Source: SAR324 cluster bacterium
GTDB lineage: Bacteria; SAR324; JACQKK01
NCBI GenBank assembly: GCA_022574555.1
Contig: JACZRV010000008.1
Location: 1-57,500, forward strand
DNA: 57,500 nucleotides
Reading direction: 5' to 3'
The first letter of the stretch is position 1; every line of letters starts with the position of its first letter. Position numbers and translations under genes: made by a program. Below the pieces are notes generated by a model. The model was not told where the DNA came from, did no database searches, and worked only from the letters and a program-made list of their open reading frames with translations. Of the stretch, positions 16,415 through 25,348 are shown one piece after another.

Positions 16415-17875
16415 TTGAATCGCGAAAAAATCGGCACAGACTCCTCCGGTGTGGGCCGAAAAGAAGATTTGCTGGCGGAATTGGCCGGCCAGAGGGAGGC
16501 GCTGATACAGGCATGCTGGGCTCATCAGATCTGGAGCACCCCCAAGCTGACGACAGCCGGTGGCCAGCCCGTCCAGGTATTGTTTCCCGGCTGGCTGAAC
16601 CGTGGGGAGGGTCCCGATTTCAAGGATGCCCGCGTTTTGATCGGGGGAGACGAGCACTTCGGTTCCGTCGAAATTCACATGAACGAAGGGGACTGGTACA
16701 GCCATGGCCACCACGAGGATGCGGCCTATGAAAATGTGGTTTTGCATGTGGTGCTGCACCGCTCCGAAAGAGCGGCCCGTGCACAGGCGGGCCGCCTGAT
16801 CCCCGTCTTTCACGCTGCTTCGTTTTTGACCGAGCGCGTGCTGGTCGTGATGCGCGATCCGGAGGAGATGTTGAAGCGGTACGAGAGCCTGCCCGGGCGC
16901 TGTGGTTTGAGAGCGGCATTGAAAGGGCCGGAAAGAATTGCCTCCGCCATTGCTCACGCCGCTGAGGTGCGGGCGAGGGGAAAAGCGGAGCGCCTGTTCC
17001 CACTCTGGGATTCGGCGGACGATGATCAAATTCTCTTCCGTCTCATTTTCCAGTCGATGGGCTACCGGCCTTATGCCGATTCCTTCGTCAGCATCGCCCA
17101 ACGATTTCCGTTGCGGGAGTTGGCGCTTCTGATGGACCTCGAGCGTTCCCGGGCTCGCGACGAAGTCCTGTCCCGTTGGTTCGGGGCTCTGAACCTGCTG
17201 AAAGAGCCGGACACGCCGTATGACGGGGACGCGGGTGAAGAGTATTCGCGCTGGAGCGAATTGTGGCAATCACTTCACTTGCCGGTTGACGATTTTCCGA
17301 TCCTCAAACGTGTGGGGCGTCCATGGAATTCTCCGGAAAGGCGGCTGGTAGGGCTATTTCACCACCTCTACCAAATGAGCCCAAAGGGTTGGCTGGCGAG
17401 CTGGCTGGACATACTCTACGAGTTGGATGGGCTGCGCGACGAAAGCCATTTGCGAAAGGCCGCATTGCAGGCCCTGGAAAGGGCTTTCAGCACGCCGGAA
17501 GACGAGCCGTGGCGTGGCCGCATTTCGTTCAGGTCGCCGCCTGCGGGCAAGACTGCCCAACTCATCGGGCGCGGGCGCATCATCATTGTCATGGCCAATG
17601 CCGTGATACCGTTCTTCTTGGCCTATGCCCGGCGGCGGGGCGATAAAGAATTGGAGAAGCTGCTCTACCGGCTTTTTATCGTGCTGCCTCCGGAAGCGCC
17701 GAACAGCAAGACCCGTTTTATGGAACATCGCTTGTTGCTGACCAAGCCACTGCCGGCGACGTTGCGTAGCCAACAAGGGTTGCTCCAAATTTATCAAGAC
17801 TTTTGCACGAGTTTTTACGAGGGTTGTCACGCCTGCCATTTTCCAGACCTGATTGGTGACCCGCGCACCCATTGA
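16415..17875 (+). CDS. DUF2851 family protein
   Basis: The 486-residue protein matches the DUF2851 family of unknown function. The diagnostic N-terminal block reads PGWLNRGEGPDFKDARV, then GSVEIHMNEGDWYSHGHHEDAAYENVVLHVV, rich in Asp, Glu and His, and looks like a metal-dependent active site. The C-terminus has clustered cysteines (FCTSFYEGCHACHFP), also a family trait. The start is a TTG at 16415, supported by AAAGGA six bases upstream; no in-frame ATG is placed to include the conserved block. The gene stands alone. Suggestions that the family is nuclease-like rest on the acidic-histidine pattern only. Confidence 0.85.
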   Translation: MNREKIGTDSSGVGRKEDLLAELAGQREALIQACWAHQIWSTPKLTTAGGQPVQVLFPGWLNRGEGPDFKDARVLIGGDEHFGSVEIHMNEGDWYSHGHHEDAAYENVVLHVVLHRSERAARAQAGRLIPVFHAASFLTERVLVVMRDPEEMLKRYESLPGRCGLRAALKGPERIASAIAHAAEVRARGKAERLFPLWDSADDDQILFRLIFQSMGYRPYADSFVSIAQRFPLRELALLMDLERSRARDEVLSRWFGALNLLKEPDTPYDGDAGEEYSRWSELWQSLHLPVDDFPILKRVGRPWNSPERRLVGLFHHLYQMSPKGWLASWLDILYELDGLRDESHLRKAALQALERAFSTPEDEPWRGRISFRSPPAGKTAQLIGRGRIIIVMANAVIPFFLAYARRRGDKELEKLLYRLFIVLPPEAPNSKTRFMEHRLLLTKPLPATLRSQQGLLQIYQDFCTSFYEGCHACHFPDLIGDPRTH

Positions 17876-18184
17876 GACCGGGCATCGGTGCCAGATGTGA
17901 CGGCGACCTTCATGCGAAACGGAATTCCGGTCACATACGGCTAACTGCGGAAGGGCTTCCCGCAGAAGAGCATGCCGGAATGCCTGTCGCCGGTGCGTTG
18001 ACAAAGCGGGGTTCGGTGAGGAGTATGATTTACAGAAACGTTTGGCAGAAACGTTTGGCATCATGGGATGTCCAGTGCTTCATTTACAGCGCACCTGCCG
18101 GCAAACGAGCATCCATTTAGCCGCCCGCCGATCGGCCGCGATCATAGTAACGGGGGCGGCACGATCTCGCGGCGACCGACAGGT
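17876..18184. other. Intergenic spacer with a perfect 13-bp tandem duplication
   Basis: No gene is evident in these 309 bases. A 13-base unit, CAGAAACGTTTGG, is repeated exactly twice in tandem at 18033-18058. An alternative upstream start of the next gene (18068) would begin here but adds sequence with no signal peptide. Confidence 0.5.
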
Positions 18185-18685
18185 ATGAAATCCAGATCGA
18201 TAATCATCGTTGCGGGAATCGTGATATTCCTCGGCGTCGTGGGCTATGCACTCCTTCGCGAAGTCGAGCGCGAGGAGTCATCGTTGGCCACATCCATCAG
18301 CGGCAGGGTAGAAGTTTCCAGACAGCTTCTGGCCAGCGGGCAGGCCGATATATTGCGTACCGATCGCCTGGTGCTCATACTGGTCGATCCACGGACGGGT
18401 GAAGCCGCCGCCGTTCGCACCGAAACTCCCGTATCACCGCCCCAGACTATCGTCATCGGCCAGCAGGACGCGCGGGACGGCCGCGTCCTTTATGGGGCTT
18501 ATACGTTGATCATTTTTACCGATAAGGACGGCGATATGTACCGCGTCACGCCGGGGGAGGTGTTCGGCCGATCGCCCCATCCCATCGAGCTCGGTACCGA
18601 GGGCATACTGCTAATGATGGACGAGCCTTTCAGGGGCCAGGTGCCACCGGCTTCCAAAGAGACTGTGCCGCGAGGAAGCCCATAG
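18185..18685 (+). CDS. Membrane-anchored protein with CcmI-like C-terminal domain
   Basis: The 166-residue protein starts MKSRS and has one membrane span (IIIVAGIVIFLGVVGYALL), leaving about 140 residues outside the inner membrane. The soluble part begins ISGRVEVSRQL and continues LVLILVDPRTGEAAAVRTETPVSPP, which recalls the C-terminal domain of cytochrome c maturation factor CcmI (ISGxVxLxxxL...). No heme-handling motif is present and no ccm genes are nearby, so this is a loose resemblance. The ATG at 18185 is preferred because the anchor follows directly. A strong terminator lies about 95 bases after the stop. Confidence 0.6.
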   Translation: MKSRSIIIVAGIVIFLGVVGYALLREVEREESSLATSISGRVEVSRQLLASGQADILRTDRLVLILVDPRTGEAAAVRTETPVSPPQTIVIGQQDARDGRVLYGAYTLIIFTDKDGDMYRVTPGEVFGRSPHPIELGTEGILLMMDEPFRGQVPPASKETVPRGSP

Positions 18686-18779
18686 GGTACGTTAGTCGTC
18701 CGCACACTGGGCATCCGCGGGGTCCGTGATGGAATTAGACCGGCTCCGTGAGTAGATGGGGATGATATCCCCGGCGCGG

Positions 18780-18810
18780 CCGGGCCGGAACTTCTTCCGG
18801 CCCGGTTTTT
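18780..18810 (+). terminator. Strong intrinsic terminator
   Basis: A perfect 11-bp stem, CCGGGCCGGAA against TTCCGGCCCGG, with a CTTC tetraloop is followed directly by five T. It ends transcription of the CcmI-like gene and separates it from the convergent BI-1 family gene. Confidence 0.92.
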
Positions 18811-18881
18811 ATGTCTCACCTGCGTCACCCGCGATCTGAAACACCCTCATCTGTACACCAGCAAGAGTGCGAAAACGGGAT

Positions 18882-19547
18882 TTAGTCGCGTCCGCCCAAT
18901 AGGCGCAGAAGAAACAGGAAGAGATTGAGGACATCGAGGTAGAGTGCCAGGGTGGCGCTCGTGTAGTCTTGCACGTCGTAGTTGCGCAGGATGTTGGACG
19001 TGTCGTAGAGGATAAACCCGCTGAACAGGATTACGCCGCCGCCGGCCATGGCGAACTCGAGCATGGGGCTCTGAAACAGAAAAGCGTTGAGCAATCCGCC
19101 GATGATGACCGTAATCAGGCCCACGATCAGGAACCCGGACAGGTATGAAAAATCCTTCTTGGTCGTCATCACGTAGAACGTGAGGCCGCCAAAGATCAGC
19201 AGCGTCAGAACCAACGCCTCTTGAATCACGCCCGCGTTGTAAATCACCATCACGGGACCCAGGGTCACGCCGGATAGGGTCGTGAACGAGAAAAGCGCCA
19301 CCACGTTCCAAACGGGCTTGCGCCGCACGGCCATGGCAAAGATGACCAAGACGATTTCCACGATGAACAGGGGCATCATCAGCCCCGGAGGCAGGGCTTT
19401 GCCGAAGTACGCGCCGATCACGGCGCTGAGGAGAGAGAGCGACAAAAGGCCGTAGACCTTCTTCAGGAAGGCCATTCGCTCTTCGACAGTCGCGTTGGCG
19501 GGAGAATTTACTGCAAATGTCCGACTCGCCATTTGCCCGAAAGCCAT
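18882..19547 (-). CDS. Bax inhibitor-1 (BI-1/YccA) family membrane protein
   Basis: This 221-residue protein has seven hydrophobic segments and the BI-1 family signature near the end: FSGFILYDTSNILRNY followed by ATLALYLDVLNLFLFLLRLLG. The acidic pair in the YDTS and YLDVLN motifs corresponds to the pH-sensing aspartates of bacterial homologues, which act as calcium-leak or FtsH-interacting proteins. The ATG at 19547 is chosen because GAGGGA lies just upstream; a longer frame to 19646 has no signal. It is monocistronic, with repeat fragment B about 250 bases upstream. Confidence 0.9.
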   Translation of the reverse strand: MAFGQMASRTFAVNSPANATVEERMAFLKKVYGLLSLSLLSAVIGAYFGKALPPGLMMPLFIVEIVLVIFAMAVRRKPVWNVVALFSFTTLSGVTLGPVMVIYNAGVIQEALVLTLLIFGGLTFYVMTTKKDFSYLSGFLIVGLITVIIGGLLNAFLFQSPMLEFAMAGGGVILFSGFILYDTSNILRNYDVQDYTSATLALYLDVLNLFLFLLRLLGGRD

Positions 19548-20216
19548 GGGTCCCTCGCTCAATAGGTTTAAATATGCGGGTAACGCTGGGTGATTATTCC
19601 GTTGCTGTGTTGCTATAATTTTACTCCCGCCATGGCCCAAGTGCAAGACAAGCGGACATCCGCCAGGGCGAGCGCAAAGTAAGCCGGGCGTTCCTCATCA
19701 ATTAAGTTAACTCCCGATCCCTATCCCCTTCCACGGGAAAGGGGACTGGTGGTGTATTCACACAGGCTTTCAATCGAGGAGGCGTATTGGCACGACAAAG
19801 CCAAATTATTAATCCACTGATATTATTAATGTAATTGGCTTCGTTTGGATAAAATCGATTTTTTCCCGGCCATTCGCGGACACTCCGCTATCATCTTTCA
19901 AGATTATGGATTTGGCGCGGACAGATCCCATGAGCCTATTGTATCGCAGCGCTGGGGTTTCGCCCAGCCCCTGGCTGCGAATGTCCGATCTTTTCCGCCT
20001 GACGCGGGTAAGGAGTCGCCTGTGCGCCTATGTATATGGGAAGGCGGCGGGGAGCGGTGATCCAATCCCCGGTTTCATCAGTGCAGAATATAATTTGGAT
20101 ATGGCGGGACGAAGGTCATTGCCCATCAGGCCGCTGGACAGATTCGAGTAAAATGGCTAGCCCGCGATAGGGGGGGCTTCCTTCGAAGCCCTCCCGACCG
20201 TTTCTTGCTGGTAAAT
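19548..20216. other. Long intergenic region with repeat fragment B
   Basis: About 670 bases lie between the BI-1 gene start and the 3' end of the cupin-like gene. The region contains the truncated repeat copy B (19794-19849) and a GC-rich inverted repeat, GGGCTTC against GAAGCCC, at about 20169-20188 that could help end transcription from the cupin-like gene although no T-run follows. An 81-codon frame at 19906-20151 has no family-like features and a weak start. Nothing else was recognised. Confidence 0.5.
19794..19849 (-). repeat. Dispersed repeat, copy B (3' hairpin only)
   Basis: The fragment matches only the terminal inverted repeat of copies A and C: arms AAGCCAA and TTGGCTT, the conserved loop words ACATT and ATATCAGTG, and the ACGAAGCCAATTACATT block on the minus strand. 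The promoter-like start and the GGGAATAGGGGCC core are absent. Its orientation is the same as copy C. It may be a remnant of a full element or an independent terminator-like unit. Confidence 0.75.
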
Positions 20217-20618
20217 CTATTCCTCGGGAACCAATTGCCAAACCCACTGGACGGCCGGCTCGTCACCGTGGTTGTAAATGGATATGGTCCATCCCCTCTG
20301 GTTGGTCCAGCGGGCGCCCGGCGGATATTGGTTGGTGATCCCGTGTGTGTGGTTCACGACCGTGAACGTTCCTTTTGTGGTGCTTCAGAGTGAGGTGTAC
20401 GGTACCGATATATTTTCGAAAGCGGCACCCGGCTGAAACGTCATTTTGATCAGCTTGATCTTGGCCACACCGGGGGTACTGGACTCGTGCTCCGACACAA
20501 TCACCACGCTCACTCCCTCCGGCAATCCCTGTGATCGCACCTCCACTGGAACCACTAGAAAGACGAAGATTAAGGCTACGCAGAGCGCGCCCGCAATTGC
20601 ATGCCCGTACTTTCTCAT
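20217..20618 (-). CDS. Exported small cupin-like protein, candidate selenoprotein (UGA 78)
   Basis: The frame starts at an ATG at 20618 behind a strong AAGGAG site. It encodes a signal peptide (MRKYGHAIAGALCVALIFVFLVV) and then KIKLIKMTFQPGAAFENISV. An in-frame TGA sits at 20385-20387 (codon 78). The frame stays open for 55 more codons to a TAG at 20217, and that part is clearly protein-like: KGTFTVVNHTHG, YPPGARW, GWTISIYNHGDEPAVQWVWQL, as in small beta-barrel cupin proteins. A hairpin GTTCAC-GGTC-GTGAAC lies 23 nt after the UGA. I infer either selenocysteine at codon 78 or a recent nonsense mutation. If the UGA is a plain stop, the product is a 77-residue half-barrel. Confidence 0.6.
20352..20367 (-). 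promoter_or_regulatory. Candidate bacterial SECIS hairpin
   Basis: On the minus strand a 6-bp perfect stem GTTCAC/GTGAAC closes a GGTC tetraloop. The loop begins 23 nt after the in-frame UGA of the cupin-like gene. Bacterial SECIS elements are short hairpins inside the coding region, about 16-37 nt after UGA, with a guanine-bearing apical loop; the E. coli fdhF element has the same GGUC loop. The hairpin could also arise by chance from the coding sequence. Confidence 0.5.
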
Positions 20619-20710
20619 ACTTCGACTCCTTATTCGATATAATATTTATGAACAATTGGATTTCATTGACAATATAAAATTGCTTGTCCAACTTTCGATA
20701 ATATTTTCTC

Positions 20711-22642
20711 TCACTCCAGCCCAGCCCTACGGAGAGAGTCTACTATGCGGATCCTTTCGCGAATGTCAAAGAAATCACCCACATACCAAATCTCCTTAAT
20801 TGGACGGAAATCAGCAGCGCCTACCTCATAGCTGTCCAAGGAAAAATTTGGAAAGAGTCGCATAATTTCCGCTGCTCCGGTCTTGGCTCGCTCTTCCAGC
20901 CCTGCTCGCACATAGGCCGCAACCAACAGAATATGCCCGTCGAAATCCTCAGGTTTCTGCCGGAGATATTCGTTTAGCACCCCGATAGCATCCTCATGCC
21001 GCCCCATCCTCCTGTATGTGTTGCCGAGGGCGAGGATATACCATGAGGGATGGAAAGGTTCAAGGCGTATTGCCGACCGGATATGGGGCAAAGCTTCTTC
21101 CGGCCGCCCTTTACGCAAGAGAGCATTTGCCAAGTGCGCCTTCGCACTCGAGCAATTCGGACAAAGCGCGACGGCTGATTGCAATTCATGGATAGCTAGT
21201 TCCGGCTCTTGCTTCAACGCGTGAACAAAGCCCAATATGGCATGTGCCTCCGGCTCGGATTCATCGAGCGCAAGGGCCTGTTGTGTCACCGCAAACGCAC
21301 GCTCCATGGTATCAAAATAGTAACGACTCCACCCATTCTTAACTGAACGGATGTGCACGGTTCCCAAGCTGGCATAGGCCCTGGTGAAATTCGCATCCAA
21401 CTCGATCGCTTTTTCCAGCGCCGTAACGGCCAGCGCATTGGCCTCCGGCGTTGAGCGGCGATCCAGCTCAAGCCCTCGCAGGTAGGCATCGTAGGCCTCG
21501 AGATTGACCGTCTGCCGCCGCCAGACGCGCTCTTCCTCACCCCTGATTAGCTCCACACCGAGTTCTGTCACGATGCGCTGCGTGATCTCATGCTGCATCG
21601 TAATGAGTTCTTCCAGTTTCCGATCATACGCCTCCGACCATACCTGCCTGCCCGTGGCGGCCTCGACGAGCCGGACGTCGATTTGGAACCGCCCATCCGC
21701 TCTCCGGGCGCTGCCTGCCAGCACGTGGCGCACACCCAGTTCCTGGCCCACATCCTCCAAATCCACATCTCTGTCTTTGTAGATGAAGGCAGAATCGGTC
21801 GCAATCACGAACAAATTGGAAAGCTTGGAAAGGGTGGTGGTGATCTCCTCGGCCATGCCGTCGCTGAAATACGCCTGTGCCGGGTCGCCGCTGGAGTTGA
21901 CGAAGGGCAGCACGGCGAGGGAGGGCTTGTCGGGCAGGGGCGGCGGCTCTCGGGTCTTGGTCTCCGCGAAGAATGACGTTGGTTGAGTCAAAAGATACCA
22001 GGCGGCGACGGCTCCTCCCCCAATCAGGACGGCGAGCCCCGCGGCCAGGGCCGCAGTGCGCCATGAGCGGGCGAATCGGCGCTTGACCCCCACGACCCGG
22101 TGGGCGGCAGCTCCGGGATAGGAGAGCACCCGATAAACCGCCACCGTTTCCATGATGTTCTTGACCGAGCGCTTGCCCTGGTAATCGTACTCCAGATCGA
22201 GCTTGCCCTTGACCTGCTCGTGGGCGCTGCCGGAGACGGAGATTCCCCCCGGGTCGGCCAGGGCCTCTAACCGCGCGGCGATGTTGACCCCATCCCCGTA
22301 GATGGCCCCGTCCTTGACCAGCACATCGCCCAGATTGATTCCCATGCGAAACAGCATGCGCCGGTGCTCGGGAAGCTCGGCGTTCCGTTCAGCCAGCTCG
22401 CGCTGAATTTCCACCGCGCACCGTACAGCGTCCACCACGCTGGCGAAATCGGCCAGGATGGAATCCCCCGGCGTGTTCACCACGCGCCCCCGGTGCTGTT
22501 GAATGTACGTGGAAAATACGTTGCGGTAGGCGGTGAGGGTGCGCAGGGTCGCCTCCTCGTCGTCCCCCATGAGGCGGCTGTAACCCTTCACGTCGGCGCT
22601 GAGGATCGCCGTCAGCTTGCGTTCTACGCTTTCCGGCTCCAT
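20711..22642 (-). CDS. Class III adenylate/guanylate cyclase with TPR tail
   Basis: The 643-residue protein begins with a class III nucleotide cyclase domain (about 8-165). The metal-binding aspartate is in ILSADVKGYSRLMG, followed by TPGDSILADF and IYGDGVNIAARLE. One membrane span near 195-215 (LAAGLAVLIGGGAVAAWYLL) leads to a TolB-N/FlgO-like segment (LAVLPFVNSSGD, FSDGMAEEITTTLSKL) and then several TPR repeats from about 360 to the end. Such proteins make cAMP in response to unknown partners. The ATG at 22642, with GGGGTAAG upstream, starts directly at the cyclase domain. A second cyclase of the same group begins at 57133. Confidence 0.9.
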   Translation of the reverse strand: MEPESVERKLTAILSADVKGYSRLMGDDEEATLRTLTAYRNVFSTYIQQHRGRVVNTPGDSILADFASVVDAVRCAVEIQRELAERNAELPEHRRMLFRMGINLGDVLVKDGAIYGDGVNIAARLEALADPGGISVSGSAHEQVKGKLDLEYDYQGKRSVKNIMETVAVYRVLSYPGAAAHRVVGVKRRFARSWRTAALAAGLAVLIGGGAVAAWYLLTQPTSFFAETKTREPPPLPDKPSLAVLPFVNSSGDPAQAYFSDGMAEEITTTLSKLSNLFVIATDSAFIYKDRDVDLEDVGQELGVRHVLAGSARRADGRFQIDVRLVEAATGRQVWSEAYDRKLEELITMQHEITQRIVTELGVELIRGEEERVWRRQTVNLEAYDAYLRGLELDRRSTPEANALAVTALEKAIELDANFTRAYASLGTVHIRSVKNGWSRYYFDTMERAFAVTQQALALDESEPEAHAILGFVHALKQEPELAIHELQSAVALCPNCSSAKAHLANALLRKGRPEEALPHIRSAIRLEPFHPSWYILALGNTYRRMGRHEDAIGVLNEYLRQKPEDFDGHILLVAAYVRAGLEERAKTGAAEIMRLFPNFSLDSYEVGAADFRPIKEIWYVGDFFDIRERIRIVDSLRRAGLE

Positions 22643-23015
22643 GGGTCTTACCCCGAAAATGTCAGGAGGATTGCATACGGGCACCGTTCTCAAATTTACC
22701 GCTACTGCCCTCAAAAGAGCGCAAGGGACGGCAGCTTGTCAAGGATTTGCCTCGGTCATAGCAATGGCCGTTGCCAACAAGCCCATCTGTTCCGTTCAGA
22801 CCAAGCCGCAAACTTGTCAATGCAAATCGTGTCGGCCAATATGGACCGCGCGAACCCGATGGGGACGTCGGCTATCGCCGGCCTCCCCTGTGGGCCACGA
22901 TCCCTTTGGGCCACGATCCCTTTGGGCCAAATTGAAATCATGATTCATGTTGGAAACGCGGGCATGCTGGTACCGACCGCCGGTTCGCACTGAAAAACCC
23001 AAGCTCATTAGGCTG
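22643..23015. promoter_or_regulatory. Divergent spacer with 16-bp tandem duplication
   Basis: These 373 bases hold the divergent promoters of the cyclase gene and gltX. A 16-base unit, TGGGCCACGATCCCTT, is repeated exactly twice with a partial third copy at 22891-22929. No clear -35/-10 pair was identified. Confidence 0.4.
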
Positions 23016-24464
23016 ATGACCGAGATTCGTGTCCGATTCGCCCCCAGCCCGACCGGCGAACTGCATGTGGGGGGATTGCGCACGGCCTTGTTCAACTATC
23101 TTTTCGCCAAACACAACGGCGGCCGGTTCATCCTGCGCATCGAGGATACCGACCGTTCCCGGCACGTGCCGGAAGCCGAAGCCCGGATCGTGGAATTACT
23201 GCAATGGGCAGGCCTGGACCCGGACGAGGGGCCGCATCGGGGTGGGCCATGTGCACCCTATCGCCAGTCGGAACGGCTGGAAACTTACCGCGCAGCGGCG
23301 GCGGAGCTGATCGGGAAAGGGTTCGCCTACCGCTGCACCTGCTCGCCTGCAACGCTGCAGGAGATGCGAGAGGCGCAGGCGGCGGACGGCCTGCTCATTC
23401 GATACGATGGCCGTTGCCGGGACCTGACCGACCAGGAGCGGGCCGAAAAGGAATCCGGCGGCATGCCCATCGTCGTTCGCATGAAAATTCCCGAGCGCAA
23501 CGAGCGCATTATCGTGCAGGATTCGGTGCGGGGCGAAGTGGCTTTCAACACCGGGCAGTTGGACGATCAGGTCATCATCAAATCGGATGGGTATCCCACA
23601 TACCACTTGGCGGCCGTGGTGGACGATCACGCCATGGGGATCACCCATGTCCTGCGCGCAGAAGAATGGCTTTCGTCCACACCCAAGCATCTGTTGCTGT
23701 ATCGATGGTTGGGTTGGCAACCGCCGCAATACGCCCATTTGCCCCTTTTGCTCAATACCGACCGCAGCAAGATGAGCAAACGAAAGGGGGATACGTCGGT
23801 TGAATATTACCGCGAGCAGGGATACCTGCCGGATGCATTGGTGAATTTCATCGCACTGTTGGGATGGAGTCCCGGCAACGACCAGGAACTGATCAGCCGC
23901 AGCGAATTGGTCCAGAAATTTTCCGTGGACCGAGTTGGCAAGACGGGATCGGTTTTCGACCGGGACAAACTGGACTGGATGAATCAGCAGTACATCAAGG
24001 CACTGAGCGTGGAGGAGCTCTTCAGCCTGGTAAAGCCGTTCGTGGATGCTTCGGATTACGCCACGGAGGATCAGAATATATTGCGCAAAATTTACGCCGT
24101 CGTTCAGCCCAAATTGGTGAAGCTATCCGAAATTACAGATCATCTGCCCTTGTTCTTTCGATCGGACGATGTACCCATCGAATCCACGGCATTGGGAAAA
24201 ATCAAGACCGTCGATGCCCGGAAGGCATTCGTCGAGTTTCGCGAGCGCCTGCACACGGTGGATGAGTTGGATGCGCCGTCCTTTAAGGAGATCATGAGGG
24301 AAGTGGCCAAAAGTACCGGCGTGAAGGGGAAATCACTCTGGGAGCCCATGCGCATTGCGCTGACTCTGGAAACCGAAGGACCCGAATTGGCCGCCGTCGT
24401 AGAAATCCTCGGCAAAGAGAAAGCCCGCGTGCGGATTGACCTCGCGCTCGCAGCGTCCGGCTAA
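23016..24464 (+). CDS. gltX: Glutamyl-tRNA synthetase
   Basis: The enzyme charges tRNA-Glu (and possibly tRNA-Gln) with glutamate. The class I signatures are clear: the HIGH-type motif APSPTGELHVGG at the N-terminus, the zinc-site remnant YRCTCSPATL, and the KMSKS-type motif KMSKRKG. The C-terminal helical anticodon-binding domain is complete, and the 482-residue length is usual. The ATG at 23016 places the family-typical MTEIRVRFAPSPTG at the start; a longer frame from 22947 adds unrelated sequence. Whether it is discriminating cannot be told here. The gene is apparently monocistronic, with the F420 cluster about 200 bases downstream. Confidence 0.95.
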   Translation: MTEIRVRFAPSPTGELHVGGLRTALFNYLFAKHNGGRFILRIEDTDRSRHVPEAEARIVELLQWAGLDPDEGPHRGGPCAPYRQSERLETYRAAAAELIGKGFAYRCTCSPATLQEMREAQAADGLLIRYDGRCRDLTDQERAEKESGGMPIVVRMKIPERNERIIVQDSVRGEVAFNTGQLDDQVIIKSDGYPTYHLAAVVDDHAMGITHVLRAEEWLSSTPKHLLLYRWLGWQPPQYAHLPLLLNTDRSKMSKRKGDTSVEYYREQGYLPDALVNFIALLGWSPGNDQELISRSELVQKFSVDRVGKTGSVFDRDKLDWMNQQYIKALSVEELFSLVKPFVDASDYATEDQNILRKIYAVVQPKLVKLSEITDHLPLFFRSDDVPIESTALGKIKTVDARKAFVEFRERLHTVDELDAPSFKEIMREVAKSTGVKGKSLWEPMRIALTLETEGPELAAVVEILGKEKARVRIDLALAASG

Positions 24465-24510
24465 TGATATGACTGCCGGTTTTGTCTAACGCTTTGAAAT
24501 GTAGCCTGTA

Positions 24511-24525
24511 AATGAATTATTCATT
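24511..24525. promoter_or_regulatory. Perfect 15-bp palindrome upstream of F420 cluster
   Basis: AATGAATTATTCATT is a perfect inverted repeat with 7-base arms around a single central base. It lies just upstream of the predicted promoter of the npdG-cofD-cofC cluster, where a repressor or activator could bind. It could also be the remnant of a gltX terminator, although no T-run follows. Confidence 0.35.
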
Positions 24526-24526
24526 C

Positions 24527-24556
24527 GTGACCAATGATATTATGTTAACTTATAAT
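24527..24556 (+). promoter_or_regulatory. Predicted promoter of the F420 cluster
   Basis: A consensus -10 hexamer TATAAT at 24551-24556 is preceded, at an 18-base spacing, by GTGACC, which keeps the TGAC core of the -35 element. The surrounding DNA is AT-rich. Transcription would start near 24563, about 105 bases before npdG. Confidence 0.45.
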
Positions 24557-24667
24557 CTCCCAATCTCATCGACCACAATTCAACAATCCTAAATTATATT
24601 CTTTCACCGCCCCACCTAATTGCCGGAAAAAATACGGTACTGTAGCCAAGATCAAAATGGAGGCCTA

Positions 24668-25348
24668 TTGGCGGAAAAAATAGCACTGATCGGTGGAACC
24701 GGACCCCAGGGGAAGGGTCTCGCCCTGCGCTTGGCGCAGGCGGGATTCGATATCCTGGTGGGTTCGAGGAGTGCCGAACGGGCACGGGAAAAGGCCGCCG
24801 AAATGAACGCGCGCATTGGCGGTGGGAGTATTGCCGGTTCCGGGAACGCCGATGTCGTTGCGGAGGCCGAATTCGTGCTCCTGACGGTACCGTTCGAGAA
24901 TGCGGCAACCACGTTGGAGGGATTGCGCGGTCAATTCCGCAAGGGCCAGGTCTTCGTCGATGTTACGGTCCCCCTTTCATTCGATAAAGGCCAAGTCAAT
25001 CCGGCCGCGCCACCTGAAGGATCGGGGAGTCTTCAACTGAGAAAGATTCTTCCGCCCGACATTCCTTTTACAGGGGCCTTCAAGACGCTCCCGGCGCACT
25101 TACTGGAGGAAATCGAAACACCCCTGGAATGCGATACGTTTGTTTATGGCGACGATAAGGAAGCGAGGCAACGGGTGTCGTCGATGATCCGAAAAGTCCC
25201 AGGACTGCGGCCAATCGACGTGGGCGGGCTGAGTGCGGCCGCGATCATCGAAGGGATGACGGCTTTGGCCATCCGCATCAATCGCCGTTACAAAAGCCGG
25301 GAGGCGCGATTCAGAATTTTGGGCATCGACCCGTGGCCGCAAAAGTAA
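24668..25348 (+). CDS. npdG: F420H2:NADP+ oxidoreductase (NpdG-like)
   Basis: The 226-residue enzyme would transfer hydride between reduced coenzyme F420 and NADP. The N-terminal Rossmann fold carries IALIGGTGPQGKGLALRLA and then LVGSRS, the usual NADP-binding serine-arginine. Later blocks VLLTVPFENA, VDVTVPL, TGAFKTLPAHLL and GGLSAAAIIEGMTALAI are typical of the family. The start is a TTG at 24668 behind a GGAGG site with a short 4-base spacer; a TTG at 24620 is the alternative. The 3' end overlaps cofD by 16 bases. With cofD and cofC it marks a small F420 locus. Confidence 0.88.
   Translation: MAEKIALIGGTGPQGKGLALRLAQAGFDILVGSRSAERAREKAAEMNARIGGGSIAGSGNADVVAEAEFVLLTVPFENAATTLEGLRGQFRKGQVFVDVTVPLSFDKGQVNPAAPPEGSGSLQLRKILPPDIPFTGAFKTLPAHLLEEIETPLECDTFVYGDDKEARQRVSSMIRKVPGLRPIDVGGLSAAAIIEGMTALAIRINRRYKSREARFRILGIDPWPQK

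Noticed and set aside
19906-20151. An 81-codon plus-strand frame in the long spacer
   Set aside because: No family-like sequence, no ribosome binding site, and it lies beside a repeat fragment. Composition looks non-coding.
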